Positions 36,701 through 46,085 of a DNA stretch of 64,000 nt are shown in pieces. Position 1 is the first letter of the stretch; the number at the start of each line of letters is the position of its first letter. A program made the translations under genes and the position numbers. The notes beneath the pieces are model-generated. The model was not told the origin of the DNA, did no database searches, and saw nothing but the letters and a program-made list of their open reading frames with translations. This DNA comes from Diphasiastrum complanatum (Eukaryota; Streptophyta; Lycopodiopsida; Lycopodiales; Lycopodiaceae): assembly GCA_029204225.1 (NCBI GenBank), contig MU832652.1:1-64000 (forward strand), written 5' to 3'.

Positions 36701-39700
36701 CACCTTTGAGATACAAAAATCTCTTCAAAGCAAAATAGTTCTTCATAAGCTGACATGAGAGCATAAATGAAACTATTTTCGTTTTGTGATTGCTCCTCCT
36801 TATTCTTGATTGATTTCTCTTGGATCATAACAATAAGTTTGAACTTATCTAAAGTTCCAAGCAAAATACTTTCCATGAAATAAATCCAAGTTACTTCTTT
36901 GAAAGTGACATCTATCTTTGCATCTTGAACCAAACAATGCGGATTTGTCCTTCTTGTATTTGCATGTCGAACTTGAAGCTCCATCCTTCACCTCGGCCCC
37001 CTTACTTTGGTTCGCCTTGGATGGATTGGTCTTCTTTTTGTAGCATCTTTGCAGATCTACTGATTCCGTTTTCTGTTAGAAAATAATAGAAAGAGTTAGA
37101 AGGAGCCTTCCTTAGATTGGCGGGAATTGTATACTTCTTTTGGAATGGCTGAAATAGGGGGTTCGGGGGGCGGTACCGAGAAACGGGGGGTCCGGGGGGC
37201 GGTAACCCCCCGGTGGGGGGTTTGGGGGGCAACGGCCCCCAATGGCGGGGTGCGGGGGTTGCCGGTAGACCCCGGCCCCGACGGTAAGGCCTCTTCATGA
37301 TTTGGCCTTCCAACTCACTGAGTGAAAACACACTTTTTGGTGTTTCGAACCCGAAACAGTCGACAAACTACACAGTCCAGATTTCTGAAACCATATGAAA
37401 ATGCAGCTAGTTTTCTTAAACCATCTACTGATGTCCAGATTTCTAATCAATGTAGCCCGCAGCCATCTGAAACCAAGCAACAGATCTGCATAACAAGTGC
37501 ATTTTTGATATCCTTTCACATGATACCCATATTGGCAACTACACAAAAAAAAAAAAAAAAATTTGCGTTCCGGGAAACCCTTATGGGAAATCCCGGATCG
37601 CGTTCCGGAACACGGACTGCAACCTTGGTTGCACTTGAGATCCTTGCTTGCCTTCAATAGGATGCCACCTATTGATGCCGTGTGAAACAAAACTTGTGAT
37701 ATGATTCTACAAATGTAATTTGTGACTCTCAAGAGACTAGATTTGAACATATTCAATAATCTAGAAGGATCTACAAAAGATCTAGCTCACAGACCTAAGA
37801 ATCAATCTTACACTAATGACTAGTCACTTGGAAACTTTGCTTTGATCACACACAATCTTTGAATCAAATCACAAAAGAAATCAGATCCAAACACTCCTAT
37901 TAAACTCAACAAATATCAATGACTCTTCCTTTTGAGAGTTGGAATGGATATGAAAAGATTTGACACCTAGATTTTCCTTTTCACTTGACTAGTTCTCTCA
38001 ACACTTGAGATTCTTGAACAAGAGATGGGTTTTGTTTCAAAACACATGAAAATCAAACTTAATCACTTCTTTTGGACTCACTCTTGACCCAAATAATCTC
38101 ACTCTTGAAATTTAAAATGAATTTGATTTGATTTGACAACAAACTATATCACCAATTTTCACAAAACATAGGATCTACTCTAGATCACTCAAACTTGACA
38201 TGTACATTTGATTCAAACACACAAAATTAAGATCCAATCACCCCTTTTGGAATCCCCAAAGAATCTCACTCTTGAGATTTGGAATGGATTTGTAATCGTT
38301 TGATAACAACCTATGTCAAGAATTTTTCACCAAGCTTAAAAATTAGACATCTAGAGATTCACAAAGATCCCAACCATGCATGAATACTCAAATATGGACG
38401 ACGACTCATTCTAGACATCCAATGGGATCACAAATTGACCCTCACACTCTCACAAAGAAAGTTCAATAGAACTAATTTGAGTTTCATACATACTATGTCA
38501 ATTTTTGCTCAATAAATTGAATTCATTCACCCCTATTGGATTCAACCAATGACTCTACTTCTTAAGAGTTGGAATGAAATTCAAAATCAAAAGTTGTGAT
38601 TCTTCTCACTAAGATATTGTGCTTCAAAGAGCTAATGCCACCTAGAAGGATTTGATCACTTAGGAAAAGACAACTCTTCTACAATACCAACACAAAATGA
38701 GCTTCTAGATCTTGCCCTCTGCAAAGGAAGGAACTCTTAGAAGATTGGATCTCTCTCTACACATTTGCCATACACACTTCAATGACTCTTTTCAAGCCTC
38801 ACAAACACTCAAACATATTGAGTAGGGTTGAACAATGTGACTTGGATCTCAATCTCTTTTCTAGAACTCTCAATTGAAGCCAATCTATGTCAAATTCTAC
38901 AAAAGATTTGCATAGATGCTATATATGCACTAGACACTCTCAAACGTTTCACTTGGAGGACAAATCCAAGGATGTTTTCTAGCAAATTGATGCTTCTAAA
39001 CTTGACCCTATCACTCTTGAACAAATCTAGAGTGATGGTACAATGGATTTCATCCTCTCACCTTGCATATCACTCTTTAATCTATGATTGTTGGCAATTT
39101 CTCTCTCAACTTCAACATACACTCAAAAAATCAGAGAATCACATTTAATGCACCTGAATCAAGCTTCAATTTAATTATTTGGATGATCTAATCCAAGAAC
39201 AAATCATAGGAATAGAATTTCTATAGAAAAAGCTTGAATTTGCACTAAAATCCACTAAATTTGGGTGTATGAGTCAAATTATGCATCAATTTGAATTTTA
39301 TCAACCAAAACTAGATCTGTACGGCCCCACATGTGTGGAAAGTACACCTACAGCCTACAACAAGTTTTGGTACAAAAATATTGAATCTATCAATCCATTC
39401 AAACTCTCTACCTCAAGATTAGCTAGTTTCCACAAACTTGTTAATTTGGGTGTATGAGCATCAAATTGTAACGTAAGGCTCCAAAACTGGTACTGTACAT
39501 CCTCACACGTGTGAATAGTACCCCTGTAGCCCACAACCAAGTTTGATGCAAAAATTTTGAGTATACCTTTCCAATCCAACTCGCCACATCAAAATTAGCT
39601 AGTATCCAAAAACGTACTGATTTGGGCTTAGTTTTGGATCAACCCCATCAAATCTCAATAAATCCTCTTGTACTTGGCTCTGATACCATGTGAAAATCTA

Positions 39701-42700
39701 ACAAGAACAATCATAAATGAAAGGCGATTGTACTTGCCAGTTTCACACGTGAAAACCTATCAGAGTACGGACTCCAGCCTGAAAACAAAGTACAATATGA
39801 TAGAAACTCAATTCAATCAAAAGAAATCAAGACAAATGATGAAATTGACAAGAAATTGCTTCCAAAATCAAGATTGGTGTTGCTTAATGATTATGGCCAA
39901 ATGTGGCTCTATATATACAAAAGTGGGAGCTCGTGGTACTGATCATTCCTCTGATCTCACATGTGTCAGGGTGCTTTGTCATATGATGATTCGTCACGCA
40001 AAATTGACACTTGGACAAAACCTTTTATTTTGAGCACTTTTGGTTAGTTTTCCTTCTATGTATAGAACTAGGAAAAAATCTTCTAGAATTGCAAACTCGA
40101 CTTCTTCAGCTTATTCCACACGTGTGAGCAGACCTCTACACATGGGATTTGACACCTAATCTCATGATGTGGCTCATGCAATCTCTAGATTGATGCCATG
40201 TGGCATATGACTAAAAAACATGATTTTGGCCTTTTTAGCCACTAGAACTTGATTTAAATCATATGTACAACCTATATGATTATACTACATGAAAAGTACA
40301 TTTATTTCACACGTGGGAACAGGCTCCACACATGTGTAATCATCATAGGTCCAAGTGATTATGATATTTACAATGTTTGATCAAGTTAACTTTTGCCAAT
40401 TCTCACAGTTAGGAGTCTGCTTCTTTACAACGAAAGGTTTTGAGACTTCCATGCATGCCCTCCACAAAATGAAACACCAATCATACCGCTTCCAGTTTAT
40501 GTGAGGATCTTGATGTCTTCAATTGTTCAAGGATTTGTTGATAAGTCACCTCCATAGCATCCACCTTGGCTGCCACTTCCTCAACCCTTGTCAGTCTTGT
40601 ATTCGTACCTTCTTGTGGATCCATAATCACAGTGTTGCAGACATGTCCACCCGATCAGAGGTCTAAAATGTGGGGAAACAAGGGTTTCTGACTCACAAAA
40701 CCGTCTCTAATCAGACACACCAGGTCTAACCTGGTTGGTACAGCGTACCGTAGTCGCTTCCTAGCTGTCCAATTGTCCAAATCAGCACAGATAAGGCCCT
40801 TCCACACTAAGCCACAATGGTATGTTGAAAGTACAGTACTAAGGACCATAAATGAACTTGCATAAGGCTCCAAGAGTGATTGATTGATTGATACACCTAT
40901 CTATTGCAAAACTAGTCACAAAATCTTGATCTAGAAAAGCAATATTGGATCCCACAATTAGGAGCAATCAAAAGCATTGATCAAACATGGAATTCCGACC
41001 CCACACGCGTGTGGTACAGCCTCCAGTACAACATATTATCGGAGATTAAGTGTAATTAAGTTTAGATGCCAAAGCATTCACAAAAACTCAAGACAAATGT
41101 GTAGAAAACTCAAAATTGCCAATTTGCTCCAAAAATTCTATCTCCTCACTTTCTTGCCCTAATATGTCAATCTTACCTAACCCTAGAGTTTTACCAATCC
41201 TCACCTCACACGTGCCAACAAGGATTCACACGTGTGGGAGCCACCTATTTACAATCTATATGGTTTTGATCAAGCTAGATTTGCCAATTTTTTGACAATT
41301 TCTCACATAGTACACAGCCAACCACAAGTAAATCAGAATTTTTACATTTCGTTTGATCCTGGATTTTCCAGCTCAAAAATTGCCCACTTTCTTGCTGTCC
41401 TTCAACGCTGGACTGCCCTCCCGTTGGCTCCAATTTCTGCAAAATTTCACGACCTTTTGATGCTTCTGAATCTCTGATCAATGATGGTCCATCTAAGGTA
41501 TTTCTGAAAAATTTGCAGCCCTCCTCTCAACACAACCTTTACTTTGATACCAAATGTTAGACTCCTAATCTGAAACTTCACTCAAAACTTAGCATGTCCT
41601 GTACACAATGTGAGCATATGGCACATGTCATGTTGACTAGTCAACTCCTTTTTAGGAGGTCGGTGCAGCCGCTCCTAATAAATGACCCAGTACCCCATGC
41701 CAAAGCTAAGCACGACTCTCTGAGGTCCAATTACAACTAAATAGATTACTTTCAAAGGTCACCACAGGCCGGTAACTTAAGCATTTTAGTAATTACAATA
41801 ATCACAAAATGTGCATCTGTCTATGAAAACTGTAAATAACCGGGACATGGAGTTTAGGCTCTAACACATAGTTGGTGGCAAGCATATGCAGGGAGGAAAA
41901 AACTTTAGAAGAGGTGGGAATAATAAGCAAGCACAAAGGGCTCTTAGTGTATCGATAGGATCTTCATGTTCATTGTTGAGGGGGCTCCCAACTAGTTTAG
42001 TTAGATGTGTTACAAATCAGTCAAGTCAACTGTTTAAAAGGCGGCTGGAGTCCACTTGTTTAGTATAGTAACATCAATACAGACCTGTCTTTCCAAGCTC
42101 ATGAAACTAAGAAGACCAATTTGTAGTGAACCTCCCAACCATAGGCACCCTCTAAGAGTCCTGCTACTTGCTATTTCTGTCACCTCGCACATGGGATCCA
42201 ACAATGGGTGATTAGTCCACCTGGGATGCATACTACTTGTGACCTGTGAATACTGAGTGACTCATAGGGTACCATTCCCGAACCTTGCCAAAGACCTGTG
42301 ACCTGCTTGGTCAACTTGGTTACTTGCTGACTAGCATCTCGCCACTGACGGCTAGGATCCTGATGGTCACAATCCACCGTGTCTTTGACAACTTGTCAAC
42401 ACCGGTTCACTGCTTGTAACGCACATGTCCCAGCTTTCAAGACAAATGTCCACTCCGGTCACCGGCCATTGCAAATACTTGGCCTCAGGCCCTGTGGTAA
42501 CTGGTCGTGCCGAGGTCAAGCTAGTGCCAAGACTATGCTCTAACAACAACGATGCGTAAGTTTTTAGGGGAATAAGGGAGAGCTACTAGGGTTCACTAAA
42601 AGTCATAGTGGTCTAATTTTAGGGCGAGTGGAACGAATTCAAAACTCGGACAGGTCAAAAGTAGACACATTCAATGGCCAAAAAATGGGTAGTGCAACAA

Positions 42701-44225
42701 CCAACTACAAAAATACACAAGATAGATACAAAAGCTTTCACTTTGTTGCCATTTTGAAATTCCAAAATTAGAACCCTAAGAGAACATATTTGCAAGTCTC
42801 CTCCCAACCAAAGTTGCATCGGAATAAATGCCTCTTCAAGGCTCACACATAAATTCCCTTGATACCTACCTAACCTTGACATATTTTAAACTAACATTTG
42901 GTGCATGTAATCTAATCACCAACACTTACCACTTTGTAGGACCATGTCACCAAGGCAAGGAGGCATAAATTGCTAAAAATGTTAGACCATTGCCACTCAT
43001 GTATTGGACCAAGTGTCCCTTCGACTGGTCAACTCTTACATTTTAGGAAGTTAGTCCTATGGCCTCCAAATGAGACCCAATACCCCTGTGCCAATCACAA
43101 GCATGTGACTTTTGACTAGTGACCGTGTTATTGAGATCCATTTGCAAAATCACCAAAGGCATATGGACACTTACAGTTTTACATTTTTATATTTATACAT
43201 CTTCACAATGGGATATGAATATAAAAGAATATGACATCCCTTCCCTCAACGAACATGCCTAGTTAGCATCATTGAGAGGTTTACTGTGCCACGCAACCAA
43301 TTACTCATGGAGCAAACATTTTATGACTGTCTCTGCTTCTGCTCTAATGGAATCCTGTGGATTAGACCTATAGGCACACTAGTGATCACACCTCTCTTAG
43401 GTGACATCATTCTAACTGTATCTAGTGATTCTAGCACATGCATTGTGAGTGTGTTCTCTCTCCCTCTCTCATATTATATGAAAACCAGAGATGTTCAGCT
43501 GGGCCTTGCAAGCTTTGAAGTTATGCTTTTGATTTTAATGCAAGATAAAAGGTAATCATACATTTGGACAGAACATGTTATTCACCTGGTGAGCTGAAAA
43601 TAATTGTTGCATTTTCTTCATAGATTCATATATTTCCATGTAGCAAATTTTACACTAAAAACTATATATCGTGTGTGTGTGTGTGTGTGTGCGCGCGCGC
43701 GCACTCGTGCATGTGTGCATGTGTTTGTGTTGCATATATCAGCTTTTACAAGCAACAATGAACTTTCAAATGCATGCATGTAGCAACCTAGTGTTTATAA
43801 GATTCAACAAACATTGTAGATGTTATCTTACATGCTTTCTAGCAATACAAAAAAAAAATGCCCAAAAAAAATTGCCGATTTTTTTCGATTTTCCAGGAGG
43901 GGCTTGGTTTGGAACCATGATTCATGCCGATTCTTCTGATTCTGAAAAGGTCGATTCTGAACTGGGTGGAAACACTAATAACTAAGTTGTTTTGGGTTAC
44001 TATAGTTTGGCAGCTATGAACGTCTATGCTTTTTCTTGGTGATGCCATTTCATGCACATATTTTATGATTGGTTCTACATTCCACATATGAGAGGATAGT
44101 CTCTACTGAAATAGGCAATCTTCTACCTCAAATTGGATAATTCAGGAGCATCAATCCATCCAATAGAGGGCAGGCAAGGGCATGGAACACAATTCTCTCC
44201 CAGTGATTTATGATTAGATCTCTAC

Positions 44226-44304
<79 letters not shown>

Positions 44305-46085
44305 CTATTCATCTATTGTTTTTTTACAAGGCTATAGTTGGTCTTGTTGTTCAACAAATGCAAAAAGGCATTGTGAATCTTCGAATCTAGATTTGACAAG
44401 ATGTGCAAGTTCAACACTTGCTTATTTTGCTCTAACTGGACTAATTTCTCTTGGCTTGATTAACAATAATCATGAGGAGTTACACCATCCTATCCAGACA
44501 AGTTCATGATCAATATTTGATGCTTCGATAAAATACGGACTTAATGAAACTTTGAAATTATCAAGTAACAACTTTATAGTCTCACAATCTTTAAACTTCC
44601 CCAAGGATGCCTTGTTGCAATGGATTGTTTGGTGGAACTTATCTTGGCTGAACAGCCAGCTTATCCTTAAGGTCGATGATAGAGCATTGTTTTGTTTTAA
44701 ACAATTCTTATGATGCTGGTCTCTCAAACCTACGTTAGGGCTATCTATCTCATCGGCGTCAACTGGAAATTTCTCCCGTCTTACCAAAAGTTTTTTTTGT
44801 CCTTAATGTAGTGGAACTTGTGAGAGGCATTTTGAGGCTTTTTCTTGATAACATTTGTGTCTTATGTTTATATTTAGGACGTTACTTGCACACACTGCTG
44901 CTATAAACTAATTTTACAATCACTGCCTGTAGAAATTCTTCTCCCCTCAATCAGAACTTTGATTCCTGAAAGATTTGTCTATATACTGGTGCTTGCACCT
45001 GGTATGTGTCATCACGTCAAGGAGAACTAACTTTTGCTATCGTGGTCTCTGCTCACATATTCTCGATCTCCTGAATGTTGTTTCTGGTGCTTGCATCTTT
45101 GATCTTGCCATCTAGCAACAAAAATGACATCTGCAAAAGCCTTGTATCAAAACATATGAATTTGTGAAGAAAGGAAATCAGATTACTGATTCATGTGTAA
45201 TCCTCAAAATTGTTTTCTGTAGAACATGGTGTGACTACCTTTGTGCAGTTTGATATCTCCGATACTTCACATGTTTTGTGCTATTGTTTAGTTAAATGTT
45301 TAGAGTTTATGCAGATTATAGGAACAGAGTCTGCAATAGTCGTTCCCTGTATTGGTTTCTAGGCCCGTTGTATAGGTATAATACAAGTAATTTTCAACAT
45401 AACCATACTTTGTTTTCTATTTTAAGTCTTGAAAGATGCAGTTTGGCACTTCGGTGCATAAAGCTCAGCACAGAAATGGCAACTCAAGGAATTAACATGT
45501 TAAGTTCATTGTGGCAGAATGAGCTGGCTATTTTGGAATTTATCCATTGTGTTGTGGAAACGATGGATCGTTACTTTTGCAACGTGGTGAGTAAACTCAC
45601 TTGCATGTATAACATCTCTTGTTAACTACATATGCAAGAAGAACACAAGCTCATAGTACATGTTATTGACTGGAATAATAATGAAATTACTAAGTGTAAA
45701 GTTCACATCTTTAGAGTATATTTGGAGTTCTGAGTGCATATGTAGAAATTAGATCCACGAGCACTTCTATAATGTTTGTTTTAGATTAACAAAATGATAT
45801 GTCATGCTATATTTAAGGAGGCTGTAGAGGCACTCTGCAAGCTCTGAAGTCCATAGACTGCATACTAAGAAGGATCCTCTCTCTTCTCTGGAAGAACTGG
45901 GAAAAGCCAGGATTCAAATTTTACTAGTTTTTGCTTAAATTTGAATGCAGTGCGAACTTGACATTATGAACCACCTAGAGAAGGCACATTTTATACTTGA
46001 AGAGATGGTTATGAATGGATGCATCCTTGAGACCAATAAGAGCAACATTCTTGCCCCAATACAGCTGATGGACAAATCCTCCTGA
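22031..46085 (+). CDS. AP4S: AP-4 complex subunit sigma (spliced, four exons)
   Basis: The small subunit of the AP-4 adaptor complex, which acts in cargo sorting at the trans-Golgi network. The coding sequence joins 22031-22171, 22443-22529, 45518-45586 and 45951-46085. It gives 143 residues, the usual length for this subunit. All introns are phase 0 with GT and AG ends. Diagnostic sequence includes [95 protein letters not shown] and the LMDKSS end. There is no internal stop or frameshift. Intron 2 is 22,988 bp and packed with transposons. The clathrin-adaptor small-chain fold covers almost the whole protein. AP-4 rather than AP-1, AP-2 or AP-3 is indicated by the [13 protein letters not shown]-terminus and the short C-terminus. 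Confidence 0.95.
22443..22529 (+). CDS. AP4S: AP4S exon 2
   Basis: 29 codons between TGCAG and GTGAGT, reading [20 protein letters not shown] and then FLVGVDGDE. Confidence 0.95.
22530..22917 (+). other. Start of AP4S intron 2, unique-looking
   Basis: Donor GTGAGT followed by AT-rich intron sequence without ORFs or recognised repeats, up to the first gypsy LTR. Confidence 0.6.
22918..23423 (+). mobile_element. Gypsy-2a 5' LTR (in AP4S intron 2)
   Basis: An LTR of about 506 bp. Its blocks (TTCCCTATCCCAATATTTACAG, GCTTAGCTTTGGCATGGGGTA, GTGTCAGGGTACTGCCAAGTG) match, inverted, the LTRs at 32095-32547 and 41555-41866. It ends TTGACA before a degenerate primer-binding site. The left boundary (TTATCAGAGC, expected TGTTAGAGC) is approximate. 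Confidence 0.7.
23425..23438 (+). other. Gypsy-2a degenerate primer-binding site
   Basis: TTGATATTAGAGTA at the LTR end resembles TGGTATCAGAGCA with changes of the C-to-T or G-to-A type. Confidence 0.5.
23439..24051 (+). mobile_element. Gypsy-2a leader
   Basis: Non-coding sequence between the LTR and the gag start. No separate gene is seen. Confidence 0.5.
24052..24740 (+). pseudogene. Gypsy-2a gag pseudogene
   Basis: The start [20 protein letters not shown] parallels the gag start of the minus-strand relative at 40624 ([20 protein letters not shown]). After several stops and frameshifts a capsid-like stretch appears near 24500-24700, with [28 protein letters not shown] and [18 protein letters not shown]. 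This is the retrotransposon gag pattern. It is non-functional. Confidence 0.75.
25259..25531 (-). pseudogene. Inverted gypsy protease fragment
   Basis: On the minus strand [20 protein letters not shown] resembles the end of the retropepsin domain of gypsy elements, usually DVILGMDWL. It is opposite in orientation to the surrounding gypsy-2a fragments. Either a small inversion or a separate insertion could explain this. Confidence 0.5.
25640..26525 (+). pseudogene. Gypsy-2a reverse transcriptase end and RNase H
   Basis: The frame shows the end of a gypsy RT ([20 protein letters not shown], replacing the usual DDILVYS motif). It then gives [16 protein letters not shown], a [16 protein letters not shown] RNase H block, [18 protein letters not shown], and [12 protein letters not shown]. 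The end, [19 protein letters not shown], matches the minus-strand relative near 33150. Several stops are present. The element is truncated before integrase at the CA microsatellite. Confidence 0.8.
26571..26826. repeat. Compound (CA)n microsatellite
   Basis: CA tracts at 26571-26590, about 26640-26715 and 26751-26826, interrupted by GCGCGC. The longest run has about 37 units. Confidence 0.95.
26893..26990. repeat. Perfect 98-bp palindrome
   Basis: Two 49-nt arms, CCATCGCCCGTCAACGACGG at the left and its exact complement at the right, meet at a TA repeat centred on 26941/26942. Each arm also contains CACTCTTTACTAGTGTA. It could fold into a long hairpin. Short words such as CCGACGATCTAG recur to the right (26995-27095). 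Confidence 0.95.
26991..29027. other. Intron 2 DNA, no gene seen
   Basis: Apart from the CCGACGATCT-rich stretch next to the palindrome, this is AT-rich sequence with poly-A and poly-T runs. No coding similarity is seen. Confidence 0.5.
29028..29112 (+). other. tRNA-like sequence (degenerate)
   Basis: ATAGCCGAGTGGTTCAATGG resembles the A box of Ser/Leu tRNAs. GATTTGACTAAAATC could form an anticodon arm, and GGCTCAAGATC resembles a B box about 58 nt after the A box. The acceptor stem is not convincing, so this is more likely a SINE head or a tRNA relic than a gene. Confidence 0.3.
29141..29442 (+). repeat. 151-bp direct tandem repeat, two copies
   Basis: Units at 29141-29291 and 29292-29442 are near-identical. 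Both contain CTCAAGGATTCGGATAT, CAAATCAGAATTGTTTGTGG and AGCTACCATGGATCGAAG. Confidence 0.9.
29643..29741. repeat. 50-bp direct tandem repeat, two copies
   Basis: Two adjacent identical units start AGCTCTTCCTGACACAATGG. On the minus strand the surrounding frame (29504-29707) is Glu/Lys-rich and coiled-coil-like, but I do not recognise it. Confidence 0.9.
30126..30482 (+). pseudogene. Mitochondrial carrier (SLC25A44-like) gene fragment
   Basis: About 118 codons match the first third of plant SLC25A44-type mitochondrial carriers, inner-membrane transporters of about 300 residues. The diagnostic segments are [38 protein letters not shown], and [21 protein letters not shown] 27-bp tandem duplication repeats the KTRQ codons (about 30205-30258). 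The similarity stops at FSEPYS and the following sequence is unrelated. It lies inside AP4S intron 2 on the same strand. This is most likely a captured or retroposed piece with no separate function. Confidence 0.8.
30520..30670 (+). repeat. Short interspersed repeats (CTCCAA, GCGCTACAACATTCAAGA)
   Basis: Words such as AATGCGCTACAACATTCAAG and AACACCTCCAAA recur two to three times just after the carrier fragment. Confidence 0.6.
30721..30753. repeat. (GA)n microsatellite
   Basis: About 15 GA units, with more GAGA-rich sequence to 30810. Confidence 0.9.
30980..31125. repeat. ATGCATGGG-rich repeat, MITE-like
   Basis: Multiple direct and inverted ATGCATGGG/CCCATGCAT words lie in about 140 bp. 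A related block occurs at 52319-52426 as a discrete insertion, so this is probably a small dispersed element. Confidence 0.55.
31131..32094. other. Intron 2 DNA with a short unassigned open stretch
   Basis: No recognised gene. An open frame near 31828-32013 reads [20 protein letters not shown] and continues for about 40 more residues, and looks protein-like. I do not recognise it. It may be a remnant of a captured exon. Confidence 0.3.
32095..32547 (-). mobile_element. Gypsy-2b 3' LTR (partial)
   Basis: A minus-strand LTR starting TGTTAGAGCC at 32547 behind a purine tract. It contains two tandem units of about 74 bp (32178-32325) built around CACTGGACCAAGT, TCAGTGAGC and GTGACAYGTGTCA words. 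The 3' end is uncertain. It is much longer than the 312-bp 5' LTR, which lacks the tandem units. Confidence 0.7.
32548..34440 (-). pseudogene. Gypsy-2b gag end, protease, RNase H and 3' pol remnant
   Basis: On the minus strand, in order: a decayed zinc-knuckle region near 34140 with GPATFVAIA; a protease remnant with [11 protein letters not shown] and [13 protein letters not shown]; then a jump directly to RNase H with [17 protein letters not shown] and [13 protein letters not shown]. The block [20 protein letters not shown] follows, shared with gypsy-2a. Near 32640 [16 protein letters not shown] resembles a chromodomain-type tail. The catalytic RT part is missing. Many stops and frameshifts are present. 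Confidence 0.75.
34563..35262 (-). mobile_element. Non-autonomous LTR element, 3' LTR
   Basis: This 700-bp LTR on the minus strand starts TGTGAAAATTGG at 35262 behind the purine tract AGTTTTGAGGAGGAG. It is closely similar to 39689-40407. It carries CACACGTGTG at 34984-34993. Confidence 0.9.
37130..37290. repeat. GC-rich G-run/C-run island
   Basis: Repeated words such as GGGGGTTCGGGGGGCGG and GGTAACCCCCCGGTGGGG lie in otherwise AT-rich DNA. The base composition suggests a foreign insertion in the LARD-like element. Confidence 0.7.
39254..39640. repeat. Degenerate ~200-bp tandem repeat, two copies
   Basis: Units beginning near 39254 and 39455 share AATTTGGGTGTATGAG, a CACAYGTGTG palindrome within AGTAC-rich sequence, CTACARCCYACAAC and ATTAGCTAGT. 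They lie in the leader just after the primer-binding site of the LARD-like element. Confidence 0.7.
39677..39688 (-). other. LARD-like element primer-binding site
   Basis: On the minus strand TGGTATCAGAGC follows the LTR end directly. It is a perfect initiator-tRNA-Met site. Confidence 0.9.
39689..40407 (-). mobile_element. Non-autonomous LTR element, 5' LTR
   Basis: This 719-bp LTR on the minus strand runs TGTGAGAATTGG to TTTTCACA, followed by a primer-binding site. It is closely similar to 34563-35262. It has CACACGTGTG at 40117-40126. Flanking pentamers (GTTAG here, CTACA at the other end) do not match as a target duplication. Confidence 0.9.
40408..40624 (-). pseudogene. Gypsy-2b gag N-terminus
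   Basis: The ATG at 40624 opens [20 protein letters not shown], followed by [20 protein letters not shown]. It is homologous to the gypsy-2a gag start at 24052. It is cut at 40407 by the inserted LTR element. Sequence resuming near 34440 carries later gag and pol, so the two parts form one interrupted element. Confidence 0.75.
40625..41540 (-). mobile_element. Gypsy-2b leader
   Basis: Non-coding stretch between gag and the primer-binding site. It carries CACACGCGTGTGG near 41002 and CACACGTGTG at 41227-41236. No separate gene is seen. Part of it may be another small insertion. Confidence 0.45.
41541..41552 (-). other. Gypsy-2b primer-binding site
   Basis: TGGTATCAAAGT on the minus strand, two bases after the LTR end TCTAACA. 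Confidence 0.75.
41555..41866 (-). mobile_element. Gypsy-2b 5' LTR
   Basis: This 312-bp LTR on the minus strand starts TGTTAGAGCC at 41866 and ends GAGTCTAACA at 41555, with matching TGTTAG/CTAACA termini. Long blocks match 32330-32547. Confidence 0.85.
41867..42917. other. Intron 2 DNA, no gene seen
   Basis: I see no coding similarity or clear repeat. Some of it may be old gypsy flank. Confidence 0.45.
42918..43236 (-). mobile_element. Gypsy-2 LTR remnant
   Basis: Blocks such as TGTATTGGACCAAGTGTCCC and GACTGGTCAACTCT match the gypsy-2b LTR in the same order. A minus-strand purine tract, GTTGAGGGAAGGGA, precedes the TGTCATATTC start at 43236. Its internal region has not survived recognisably. 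Confidence 0.6.
43672..43702. repeat. (GT)n(GC)n microsatellite
   Basis: About ten GT units run into GCGCGCGCGC. Confidence 0.9.
44229..44301. repeat. (CT)n microsatellite
   Basis: About 36 uninterrupted CT units. Confidence 0.95.
45518..45586 (+). CDS. AP4S: AP4S exon 3
   Basis: 23 codons between GGCAG and GTGAGT, reading [20 protein letters not shown] and then CNV. It joins exon 2 in phase 0 across 22,988 bp. Confidence 0.95.
45951..46085 (+). CDS. AP4S: AP4S exon 4 and stop
   Basis: 44 codons plus TGA after TGCAG, from [14 protein letters not shown] to the LMDKSS end. Confidence 0.95.
   Translation, partial: CELDIMNHLEKAHFILEEMVMNGCILETNKSNILAPIQLMDKSS

Larger units (their letters stand above)
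35263..39676 (-). mobile_element. Internal region of non-autonomous (LARD-like) LTR element
   Basis: A 4.4-kb internal region between two related LTRs. It has a primer-binding site and purine tract but no recognisable protease, integrase or reverse transcriptase. The longest minus-strand frame (36984 to 35959, 341 codons) carries two VPRIEE-type repeats and the basic segment [17 protein letters not shown]. This resembles the linker between integrase and RT of copia proteins. The rest of the frame is unrecognised. A GC-rich block at 37130-37290 interrupts it. The structure fits a large retrotransposon derivative moved by enzymes from other elements. Confidence 0.7.
43253..45517 (+). other. End of AP4S intron 2
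   Basis: No further retroelement is recognised. It contains two microsatellites and ends in the acceptor GTGGCAG. Confidence 0.5.
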
